A stretch of 8,560 bases of DNA. Source: Anaerolineae bacterium (lineage in GTDB: Bacteria > Chloroflexota > Anaerolineae > DRVO01). A model generated the notes under the pieces. It was not told where the DNA came from. It saw only the letters and a program-made list of their open reading frames with translations, and made no database searches. The stretch is taken from assembly GCA_012719195.1 (NCBI GenBank), contig JAAYAV010000138.1, positions 1-8,560 of the forward strand, given 5' to 3'. This document shows positions 1-6,639 of the stretch, piece by piece (the first letter of the stretch is position 1; each line of letters begins with the position of its first letter). Made by a program: the position numbers and the translations under genes.

Positions 1-407
1 TGCGACCAGTAGGTGGGGGAGAAGCTCAGGAATGCTGCCGACCAGGCGGCGGCGGGCAGGGCCAGCCAGGCCGGGGCCTGGGGCGCCAGCGCCAGCACCA
101 GACGTGCGGTAACGCCGGCGGTTGCCGCCGCGAAGAGCGCCGAGAGCAGGTTCATCGCGTAGGCGGGCGATCCAACCGCTCCGAGCTTGGTCCATGCCCA
201 GCCGATCAGCAGGTATAGGGGGTAGCCGGTGGGGTGCGCCAGTCCGCCGATGGCGGCCGCCAACTGGAACTCCCCCGGATCGCCCTGAAGGACTTCGCGC
301 GGGACGGTAGGCAGCAGAACCAAGAGAACCAGTGCCGCCGCACCCAGGCTCAGCGACCAGTCAAGCGCCGCTGACCGTGGGGCCGGCGCGGGATCGGCGG
401 GGCCCAT
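1..407 (-). CDS. DUF2723-family polytopic membrane protein (TMEM260-like), N-terminal part, cut by left window edge
   Basis: The frame stays open from an ATG at 405-407 to the window edge, giving 135 residues of N-terminus. After a short Pro/Ala-rich cytoplasmic tail and one hydrophobic segment (about residues 20-35) comes QGDPGEFQLAAAIGGLAHPTG (about 41-61), followed by YPLYLLIG and, near 80-95, SPAYAMNLLSALFAA. The acidic GDxGEFQ stretch followed by AHPTGYPLY is the hallmark of DUF2723 proteins as I know them. Eukaryotic TMEM260 of this family is an O-mannosyltransferase; bacterial members are mostly uncharacterised GT-C-like membrane proteins. More membrane segments follow (about 86-106 and 112-130). 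The start lies three bases after the stop of the upstream 895-residue gene, in the same frame, with no clear Shine-Dalgarno, so translation is probably coupled by reinitiation. Role in surface glycosylation is inferred. The family call is fairly sure; substrate is unknown. Confidence 0.8.
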   Translation of the reverse strand, partial: MGPADPAPAPRSAALDWSLSLGAAALVLLVLLPTVPREVLQGDPGEFQLAAAIGGLAHPTGYPLYLLIGWAWTKLGAVGSPAYAMNLLSALFAAATAGVTARLVLALAPQAPAWLALPAAAWSAAFLSFSPTYWS

Positions 408-410
408 CAG

Positions 411-3098
411 TTAGGGTGAGGCAACGAAGCTCACGGTGGACAGCGCCGCCGAGAGCTGACGGCTATCGGGGCTGATGCGCAGGTACCCTGCCTCGCCTCC
501 CGCCTCCAGGGCCGCTCCCGGTGTCGCGCCGGTGATGCCCAGGAGGGCGTACCCGCCGCTGCTTTCCGCGGGGCAGGACGCGGCGCCCGCGGTCTGGAGC
601 GCCCGGCACACGGCGCCGTCTACCTCGTTGGGGACTCCGCCCTGCACCGCGAGCGCCACGCCGGTCCCAGGGGCAGCCTGCTCCAGGAAGTCGGCCAGGG
701 CGGCGCCCTCATCCCAGCCGAAGGTGGAGCTGCCCAGGAGGGAGCCGCCGCCGACATCGAAGAGGGCGACGTTGATGCCCTGAGCGTGCCGCGAGCCGTC
801 CGCTTCCCCGACGGTAATGTAGGCCAACTCCGGGCGGCTGTTGACCTCGAGGTGCGCCGGTGCCTGGACTCCGGTACCGCCGATGGCGTACCCGGCGGCG
901 GCCACGTCCACCGGCCGGGCGGCGTAGCCCAGGCGCAGGACCACCCGGTTCAGGCCCGGCCGAAGCGCGTCGGCGGGCACCGCCAGCGAATACTGCTGCC
1001 AGGCAGGAGCGAGTGTCACCTGCCCTATGCCCCGCCCGTTGACGGAGACGCTGAGGCGCTGCTCGGGCGAGCCGGCGTAGGAGAACGGAGCGGCGGTCAG
1101 GGTCAGGGTGCTATCGGCCGGCTCATCGACGGGCAGGAACAACTCCGCGTGGGTGCCGCTGATCCAGCGGGCCGCGGCGCCGGCGATGGCTTCCGGCGAA
1201 GACCAGCCGGCGCCCAAGTGCATCGCTGCTTCGGCCTCGCCCACGGCCAGGTTCAGCTCCGCCGGTATGGAAGCCTGAGAGACACGGTAAGCGACGAGGC
1301 GACCGTCCGCGTCTCGAGCGACCTCGGTGAGGTCGAAGACGGAGGCGGCGTAGGCGAAGGCGTCCTCGTAGGTGTCGGCGTAGGGCAGGCGCCCGGCGAT
1401 GGGAGCCTGTACCACCAGGTAGCGGAGGTCCAGCAGCGCCGCCAGCTCAGCCGCGCGCTCGCGCTCCGCGTCCAGGTCGGCCTCAGGGATGGTCTGGTAC
1501 CCCTCGATGGCCAGTAGTCGCGCCAAGGGGGCCACGGACTGGTAGTAGTCGAAGTTGATGCTGGGAGCACGGGAAATGTTCCCGCCGATGATCCGTTTCT
1601 GGTGCACGCTCTGGTAGTACTGCAGCTGGGTGCGTTCGGCGCCCAGAGTGCCGAAGGAACTGCGCACCCCGAAGGGCAGGCTCAGGATGGAGAAGTCGCC
1701 CTCCTCCTGCGCCAGACTGTGGTAGAACAGGGGAACGGACGCATCCGTGGTGGGCAGGGGGACGGAGAGTCCATCGGCCAACACAAGGATCGCCGCCAGC
1801 GCGCCGATGAGGCCGGTCGCCCACCAGCGGCGATAGTGGGTGAGCAGCCAGTAGCAGCCCAGCCCCACCAGCGGAGCCAGGGCGAGCACCGCCAGCACGC
1901 CGAAGCGGTTGGGGGCGCGGCCGGCACTGGCCAACGGAATGTAATGCAGCAGGATAAACGGCATGGGCACAGTGGTGCTGAGCCCGTCCAGATCGAACAC
2001 GTAACGGCCGTTGACCTGGAGCAGCGGTCCAAGCGCCAACACCACTGCCGTGATGCTTGTGACAAGCCAGGGCAGGGCGCGGCGGGTGAACTTGATGACG
2101 GCCACCGCGGCCACGGCCAGGGTGGCATAGCCCAGGAAGAGGGTATGCACGTCGCTGAAGCGACCGGCCCCAGTAAAGCTGTCACGAAGGTGCTGCGGCC
2201 AGTCCTGTCCCCAGAGGGGGTGGAGAGCGGTGGGGACGAGCAGCCCGACCAGGTCCGCCGATAGGCGAAGGGCATCGCCCCACCCGGCGATGGCATAGCC
2301 TCCGCGCAGGCTTTCCCAGAGCACAGGTACGAGCAGAGGGAGGTAGAAGAGGATCGAGAGGCCGGCGATGAGCCCGAAGCGAACCACCAGGGTTCTCCAG
2401 GGAAGACGTCGCAGGTAGGCGAGGGTCAGAATGACCAACGCCATGGCCATGAACAGCCCGAGTGTCATCTCGACCAAGGTCGTGATAGCGAAGCACAGGC
2501 CCGCCAGTATGGCGAAGCGACGCCAGTCCCGCTGGGCGTCGAGGGCGCGCAGGACGAAGTAGGCGAAGAGGGGCAGAGTGGCGACCATGACGTAGATGTA
2601 GTGCCCCAGGGCCAGGTAGATGAACCGGCTGGCGGGGAAGGCGTAGGCGAGGCCGGCGACGAACGCACCCACCTGGGCGGCCGCCGTCGACCGGACCGGC
2701 CCGAGCCGGCGGATGACGTAGAGGGCGAGTAGGTATGCGGTGTAGCCGCTCAGTGCCATCATAGCCCAGAGCACAACGTTCGTGGCCAGAGGCAGGTTGC
2801 TGACCAGGTATAACGGCAGCGCGAGCGCCGAGCCCGTGAAGTTGAAGGTGTAGAGCACCAGGGGCACGCCCACGGGGTGGAAGGTCATCTCCGTGTGCAG
2901 CGGGCTTACCCCCAGGTCCATGGTGGAGTGCTTCAGCCACCAGGTATTCCAGAGGAAGGTGTACTCGTCGTAGGCCCAAGTGTCCGAACCGGGAACGACT
3001 CCTCCCGGGTCGGTCACCACCGGAAAGGTCAGCGCCACCGCGAGGAGCACGTAGGTTAGCAGAACAAGCAGGTGGATGAACCGGCGGGATCTAGGCAT
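411..3098 (-). CDS. Large GT-C-like membrane protein with C-terminal sandwich and ILEI/FAM3-like domains
   Basis: This 895-residue protein has two halves. Residues about 8-445 form roughly 12-13 hydrophobic helices. The first external loop is rich in acidic and aromatic residues (GSDTWAYDEYTFLWNTWW, 37-54), as in GT-C glycosyltransferases, and SAGRAPNRFG (391-400) is a motif I associate with large uncharacterised bacterial membrane proteins of this kind. The soluble half has a linker region (446-620), then a beta-sandwich, carbohydrate-binding-like segment (about 628-735: GWSSPE, ARWISGTHAELFL, SVSVNGRGIG, PGLNRVVLRL). It ends in a stretch resembling the ILEI/FAM3 domain (about 759-866: GINVALFD, FGWDEGAALADFLEQA, GTGVALAVQG, CRALQTAGA, YALLGITGATPGAALEA). 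The start is supported by GGGAGG four to five bases upstream. It is the second gene of the minus-strand set, 77 bases after the AI-2E gene. Transfer of a sugar from a lipid carrier at the outer face of the membrane is inferred; no catalytic residue can be named with certainty. Confidence 0.75.
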   Translation of the reverse strand: MPRSRRFIHLLVLLTYVLLAVALTFPVVTDPGGVVPGSDTWAYDEYTFLWNTWWLKHSTMDLGVSPLHTEMTFHPVGVPLVLYTFNFTGSALALPLYLVSNLPLATNVVLWAMMALSGYTAYLLALYVIRRLGPVRSTAAAQVGAFVAGLAYAFPASRFIYLALGHYIYVMVATLPLFAYFVLRALDAQRDWRRFAILAGLCFAITTLVEMTLGLFMAMALVILTLAYLRRLPWRTLVVRFGLIAGLSILFYLPLLVPVLWESLRGGYAIAGWGDALRLSADLVGLLVPTALHPLWGQDWPQHLRDSFTGAGRFSDVHTLFLGYATLAVAAVAVIKFTRRALPWLVTSITAVVLALGPLLQVNGRYVFDLDGLSTTVPMPFILLHYIPLASAGRAPNRFGVLAVLALAPLVGLGCYWLLTHYRRWWATGLIGALAAILVLADGLSVPLPTTDASVPLFYHSLAQEEGDFSILSLPFGVRSSFGTLGAERTQLQYYQSVHQKRIIGGNISRAPSINFDYYQSVAPLARLLAIEGYQTIPEADLDAERERAAELAALLDLRYLVVQAPIAGRLPYADTYEDAFAYAASVFDLTEVARDADGRLVAYRVSQASIPAELNLAVGEAEAAMHLGAGWSSPEAIAGAAARWISGTHAELFLPVDEPADSTLTLTAAPFSYAGSPEQRLSVSVNGRGIGQVTLAPAWQQYSLAVPADALRPGLNRVVLRLGYAARPVDVAAAGYAIGGTGVQAPAHLEVNSRPELAYITVGEADGSRHAQGINVALFDVGGGSLLGSSTFGWDEGAALADFLEQAAPGTGVALAVQGGVPNEVDGAVCRALQTAGAASCPAESSGGYALLGITGATPGAALEAGGEAGYLRISPDSRQLSAALSTVSFVASP

Positions 3099-3119
3099 GC
3101 GACCTCCCAGGCGGGGACT

Positions 3120-3148
3120 ATGCTAGCACAGGGGAGGGGGGGCAACAA
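3120..3148 (-). promoter_or_regulatory. Possible internal promoter ahead of the 895-residue gene
   Basis: Reading the minus strand, TTGTTG (3143-3148) is followed after 17 bases by TAGCAT (3120-3125), preceded by TGC as in extended -10 elements. The block GTGCTAGCATAG resembles GTGCTAGACTAG in the stronger promoter at 5069-5097 (10 of 12 bases). The implied leader would be only about 14 bases but would still contain the GGGAGG ribosome site. The -35 is poor and lies in the loop of the hairpin at 3138-3155, so this is a weak call. Confidence 0.3.
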
Positions 3149-3155
3149 AGCCCCC
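3138..3155 (-). terminator. Intercistronic hairpin after the AI-2E gene, possible attenuator or weak terminator
   Basis: GGGGGC and GCCCCC form a perfect 6-base-pair stem around a 6-base loop, starting 21 bases after the stop codon of the AI-2E fusion gene as transcribed. On the minus strand it is followed by a C-rich run, not a U tract, so full intrinsic termination is doubtful. It may instead stabilise the upstream message end or lower read-through into the 895-residue gene. Confidence 0.35.
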
Positions 3156-3175
3156 GGGCGCCGAGGGCACCGGCG

Positions 3176-5020
3176 TTAACGGAAGTAGCGGCGGAAGAAG
3201 GCGTAGGCGGCTTGCGCGGTGGCGTCCCGTAGTTCGGATGTATCGGCCGGATCAAGCCATTCGATGCGCTTGTGGGGCGTGCCCAACCGCTCAAGGATGT
3301 AGCGCATGTTCTCGGCCGTGGTGTCGGGATAGCGCGCCTCCACGAGCAGAACGGGGCAGGTGGCCGACGCCAGTTCGCTGTGAACGCGGTCCTGCAGGTG
3401 CGTCGCCTGTACCTGAGTGCGGAACCCCGGCAGGCGGCTCGGGTGCACCAAGGGCGCCGGGTTGTGGACACCCGGTTTGGTGCGCTCGGGCTGCGGGTAG
3501 CGGCCGTCGCGGGTGAGCGGCGGTGACACGGCCGCGACGCCGGCAACCGGCAACTCGGAGGCGGCATGAAGTGCCAGGAGGGCGCCTACGCCCTTCCCGA
3601 TGAGGAACACCTGGCTGCACTCGCGCCAGAGGCGGTCCAGACCCAGGAGCACGGCCGAGTACCAGGTCTCCCAGGTGTTGTCCAAAGTGGGCGGGAAGGG
3701 GTCCACACCGAGGCAGGTGATACCGCGCGCGGCCAGATAGCGACCGATGTGCCGCAACTCCTCTCGGTCCGTGTTCGGCTCCGGCACCAGCAGGCAGCCG
3801 GGCCCCATAGCAGCCAGAAGGAACGACCGGCCGTCTTCCGAGTCCTCGACTCCCCGGGGTAGGGTCTCCTGGCTGATCTTGCTCTGCTCGAGGTAGGTGA
3901 CGGCCAGGGCATAAAGGACTCCGAAGACCGGTAGTCCGAAGACCAGCCCCCAGAAGCCGACAATGCGCGTGCTGAGGAGGATGGCCATGAGCGCCAGGAG
4001 TGAAGGCATTCCCAGCACGTCAGCCATGACTCGCGGCGCCAGCACCTGCAGCAGAATCTGCTGGTACACCGTCATGACGATCAGGATCCAGAGCGCCGAG
4101 TCGGGCCGCTGTGCCAGGGCCACCAGCGCCGGTAGCACCATGGCGATGGGAGCGCCGATGAGAGGGATGAGCATGAGGAAGGAGCACAGTATCCCGATGA
4201 CCACCGAAAGGCCCACTCCCGCGATCATCAGGACGAGCGTCGCCGGGACTCCGTAGAGCCCGGCCAGGAGCAGCTGGCCGCGCATGAACCCGCCGAACGT
4301 GCGCGATATGGACTGCCCCAGCAGGTTCAGTCGTCCGTGGAAGTGATCCGGGATTACGGCATGGAGCTGGCGGGCGAGACGCGGACCATCCAGGTTCATG
4401 TAGAGGCTGATGGTGAGCATCATGAGGATACTGACGAGAATGGACGCGAGCCCGGTGGCAAGCGCAAAGGCCTGCTGGACGATCTGAGCGCCAAACGCCT
4501 CCGCCCGCTGCATGAGCTGGTTAGGCTGATAGAGGGTGCCGATGTTGATCTCGATTCCGCGGGCGGCCAGCTCCTCCTGAACGCGGCTCACCAAGTCGGG
4601 CACGGCGCGGATGAGATCCGGCGCGGACCGGCCGAGATCGACCAGCTGCGTGACGATGGCGGGGATGGCCACCACTGAGAAGATGGTCAGCGCGACCAAG
4701 ACGCCGAGGTACACCAGGACCACGGCCAGTGTGTGGGGGAGCCGGAACCGATCCAGCCCGTCCACGACCCGAGGAGGAAGGCGGCCACGCAGGAGATTGA
4801 CGAGAGTTGAGGGTATTGGATGCCGGGTGAAGTAGTTGATGACCGGGCTGAGGAGGAAGGACACCAGCCAGGCCATTCCGAACAGCAGCAGGATGTCGAG
4901 GAAGCGCCGGGCGACCTGAGAGACCTGCCCCAGGACATATATGACAGCCGCCGTGAGCAGCGTTATGATCAGCGCGCGCACGAGCCTGGTTAGGGACTGA
5001 GACTGGCTTCGTTCCTGCAT
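3176..5020 (-). CDS. AI-2E family (PerM-like) membrane protein fused to a degenerate alpha/beta-hydrolase domain
   Basis: The 614-residue product starts like an AI-2E/PerM family protein (about residues 15-378). It has two N-terminal hydrophobic helices, a third near 96-125, a polar region (125-185), and a C-terminal helix block with GFMRGQLLLAGLYGV (244-258), LIPLIGAPIA (284-293) and LAPRVMADVLGMPSLLAL (327-344). Family members usually stop near 350-400 residues. Here residues 399-614 continue as a segment resembling Est30-type monoacylglycerol lipases/carboxylesterases (TDREELRHIGRYLAARGITCLG, SQVFLIGKGVGALLALHAA, CPVLLVEARYPD). The serine of the GxSxG elbow is glycine (GKGVG, 475-479), the HG oxyanion motif reads PE, and no histidine lies at the usual C-terminal position, so a hydrolytic role is unlikely. 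An AAGGA site lies about 10 bases before the ATG, and a good promoter lies upstream. Family members export or flux small molecules or ions; the substrate here is unknown. It leads the minus-strand set. Confidence 0.88.
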   Translation of the reverse strand: MQERSQSQSLTRLVRALIITLLTAAVIYVLGQVSQVARRFLDILLLFGMAWLVSFLLSPVINYFTRHPIPSTLVNLLRGRLPPRVVDGLDRFRLPHTLAVVLVYLGVLVALTIFSVVAIPAIVTQLVDLGRSAPDLIRAVPDLVSRVQEELAARGIEINIGTLYQPNQLMQRAEAFGAQIVQQAFALATGLASILVSILMMLTISLYMNLDGPRLARQLHAVIPDHFHGRLNLLGQSISRTFGGFMRGQLLLAGLYGVPATLVLMIAGVGLSVVIGILCSFLMLIPLIGAPIAMVLPALVALAQRPDSALWILIVMTVYQQILLQVLAPRVMADVLGMPSLLALMAILLSTRIVGFWGLVFGLPVFGVLYALAVTYLEQSKISQETLPRGVEDSEDGRSFLLAAMGPGCLLVPEPNTDREELRHIGRYLAARGITCLGVDPFPPTLDNTWETWYSAVLLGLDRLWRECSQVFLIGKGVGALLALHAASELPVAGVAAVSPPLTRDGRYPQPERTKPGVHNPAPLVHPSRLPGFRTQVQATHLQDRVHSELASATCPVLLVEARYPDTTAENMRYILERLGTPHKRIEWLDPADTSELRDATAQAAYAFFRRYFR

Positions 5021-5068
5021 CCGGATGCGGTCCTTGCCGCCGGCGCGTTGGGCCCGGCGAGCAGGGCT

Positions 5069-5097
5069 AGTCTAGCACCGGGACGGGGCGCGCTCAA
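5069..5097 (-). promoter_or_regulatory. Sigma-70-type promoter for the AI-2E/GT-C-like/DUF2723 gene set
   Basis: On the minus strand TTGAGC (5092-5097) is followed by exactly 17 bases and TAGACT (5069-5074), with TGC just before the -10 as in extended -10 elements. The predicted start point near 5062 gives a leader of about 40 bases to the ATG at 5018-5020. Both hexamers and the spacing are identical to the promoter at 7467-7495. An 11-base imperfect palindrome, GCTAGTCTAGC (5066-5076), overlaps the -10 and could be incidental. Confidence 0.6.
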
Positions 5098-5179
5098 TTC
5101 GGCCGGTCGTAGATTCGGTGTTCCGCGACAGGCTCGGTGCGTGTTCTCCGGCGGCGATTACGTCTGAGGTGCAGTGGCG

Positions 5180-6562
5180 ATGACCAAGGTCCGAAGCACG
5201 GTGTACGAGAGCTTCCGCCAGCGTTTCCCGGAGTCTGCCCGTTTGGCGGCCGAGGCCGGGCAGGTGGTGCCGCGGGTGGTCACCCACGATGCCCGCCACC
5301 TGGACCCTTTCCCTCTTTACATGAGCCACGCTCTGGGCTCGCACAAGTGGGATGTGGACGGCAACGAGTACATCGACTACGCCGGCGGGCATGGTTCGTT
5401 GTTCCTGGGACATAGCCACCCCGACATCGTCCGGGCGGTGCAGGCGCAGATGGAACGCGGGACGCACTACGGGTTCTCGCACGAGCGAGAGGTCCGCTGG
5501 GCCGAGCTGATCGTGCGCCTCGTCCCCTGCGCCGACCGCGTCGAGTTCACCATGAGCGGGACCGAGTCGGTGATGCTGGCCTTGCGCATCGCCCGCGGCT
5601 ACACCGGCCGGACCAAGATCATCAAGTTCCAGGAGCACTTCCACGGCTGGTACGACCAGGTCTGTCACGCTTTGGCCTACCCGTACGAGCAGCCCTCGAC
5701 CCTGGGTCTGGACGATGGCCAGCTCGCTTCGGTGGCGGTGTTGCCACCGAACCGCATCGCGCCGGTACGGGAGGCCCTGGAGGGTGGCGACGTGGCCGCC
5801 GTGATCCTGGAACCGGGTGGGGCCCGGGGTGGATTCCTCCCCGTCGACCGCGAGTATCTCCAGCAGCTGCGCGAGGAGACGGCCAAGGCAGGCACTGTCC
5901 TTATCTTTGACGAGGTGATCACCGGCTTCCGCTACAGCCCCGGCGGGGCTCAGCAGTACTTCGGCGTCACTCCAGACCTCTCCACCTTCGGCAAGATCGT
6001 CGGCGGCGGCCTACCCTCCGGCGCCGTGGGCGGAAGGGCGGAGGTGATGGAGGTGCTGGAGTACGGCCGGCTAGGCGAGAAGGGCCGTCCGGGCCGCGTC
6101 TCCCACACCGGTACGTTCAATGCCAACCCCCTGGCGGCGGCGGCGGGCGTGGTGATGTTGGAGCATGTCGCCACCGGACTGCCTCACCAGCGGGCCAACC
6201 AGACGGCCGCTACCCTGCGCGGCAAGATGAACGGCGTGCTGGACGAACTGGACGTCAGCGGCCGCGTTTTCGGCGACTGCTCCATGTTGCACCTGCTACT
6301 GGCGCCGCCGGACCGCTGCCCGCCGCTAACCGCCGAGGGCCTCATCCCATCGGACTGGCCGCTTGAGTACCTCGCCGACAACAAGGGGGTGGTGTCAACG
6401 CACCTCAAGCGGGCCCTGCTGCTGGAGGGGGTGGACGTGCTGAGCGACCATGGCTGGGTCTCGGCGGCGCACGACGAGGATGACGTGGAGGAAACGGCGC
6501 GGGCATTCCGCCGGGCGCTGCAGCGCCTGCTGGCCGAGGATCTGGTCTTTCTGCGGTCTTGA
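5180..6562 (+). CDS. Class III PLP-dependent aminotransferase, glutamate-1-semialdehyde aminomutase-like
   Basis: The 460-residue protein is a fold-type I PLP enzyme. Numbering from the upstream GTG at 5174, visible motifs are SGTESVMLALRIARGYTGR (128-146, phosphate-binding region), HFHGW (155-159), FDEVITGFR (245-253, Asp246 contacts the PLP ring nitrogen), TFGKIVGGGLPSGAVGG (271-287, Lys274 forms the Schiff base) and TFNANPLAAAAG (314-325). The best match in memory is the HemL-like branch of class III aminotransferases, but true HemL proteins are near 430 residues and have GCYHG where this has EHFHGW, so 5-aminolevulinate synthesis is not assured. It may be an amino acid or amino sugar transaminase or aminomutase. 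ATG at 5180 is chosen because GAGGTG (5166-5171) lies 8 bases upstream; the in-frame GTG at 5174 would be only 2 bases from it. The gene is single, divergent from the AI-2E set and convergent with the TIM-barrel gene. Confidence 0.88.
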   Translation: MTKVRSTVYESFRQRFPESARLAAEAGQVVPRVVTHDARHLDPFPLYMSHALGSHKWDVDGNEYIDYAGGHGSLFLGHSHPDIVRAVQAQMERGTHYGFSHEREVRWAELIVRLVPCADRVEFTMSGTESVMLALRIARGYTGRTKIIKFQEHFHGWYDQVCHALAYPYEQPSTLGLDDGQLASVAVLPPNRIAPVREALEGGDVAAVILEPGGARGGFLPVDREYLQQLREETAKAGTVLIFDEVITGFRYSPGGAQQYFGVTPDLSTFGKIVGGGLPSGAVGGRAEVMEVLEYGRLGEKGRPGRVSHTGTFNANPLAAAAGVVMLEHVATGLPHQRANQTAATLRGKMNGVLDELDVSGRVFGDCSMLHLLLAPPDRCPPLTAEGLIPSDWPLEYLADNKGVVSTHLKRALLLEGVDVLSDHGWVSAAHDEDDVEETARAFRRALQRLLAEDLVFLRS

Positions 6563-6586
6563 GGGCCGGGTCGCGATACAACTAAG

Positions 6587-6617
6587 TGGCGGCGGGGCGA
6601 GATCAGCTCCGCCGCCA
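6587..6617. terminator. Bidirectional hairpin terminator between convergent genes
   Basis: Arms TGGCGGCGGGGC (6587-6598) and GCTCCGCCGCCA (6606-6617) form a 12-base-pair stem with one G-U pair and a 7-base loop. It lies 24 bases after the aminotransferase stop and 22 bases after the TIM-barrel stop. Downstream tails are moderately T-rich on both strands (GTGTTTCG on plus, CTTAGTTGTAT on minus), so it probably ends transcription from both sides. Confidence 0.7.
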
Positions 6618-6639
6618 GTGTTTCGATGGACCGGGCGTT

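Noticed and set aside
786..1517. Long open frame on the plus strand opposite the 895-residue gene
   Set aside because: It is antisense to a clear membrane/sandwich protein, its product is low-complexity Gly/Arg/Val-rich with no domain, and such frames are expected in GC-rich coding DNA.
3131..3160. G-rich run considered as a G-quadruplex
   Set aside because: Only one long G run with a single A interruption is present; four separated G runs are not available within a short distance, and pairing with the adjacent C run as a hairpin is more likely.
5066..5076. Palindrome GCTAGTCTAGC as a repressor operator
   Set aside because: Only 11 bases with an odd centre, overlapping a -10 element, and not repeated at the sister promoter at 7467-7495; too short to support an operator.
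5110..5115. TAGATT as the -10 of the aminotransferase promoter on the plus strand
   Set aside because: No acceptable -35 lies 16-18 bases upstream and there is no TGn extension, so I could not support a promoter there.
5072..5668. Open frame on the minus strand opposite the start of the aminotransferase
   Set aside because: Shadow of the aminotransferase; it would also cover the AI-2E promoter region and shows no recognisable domain.
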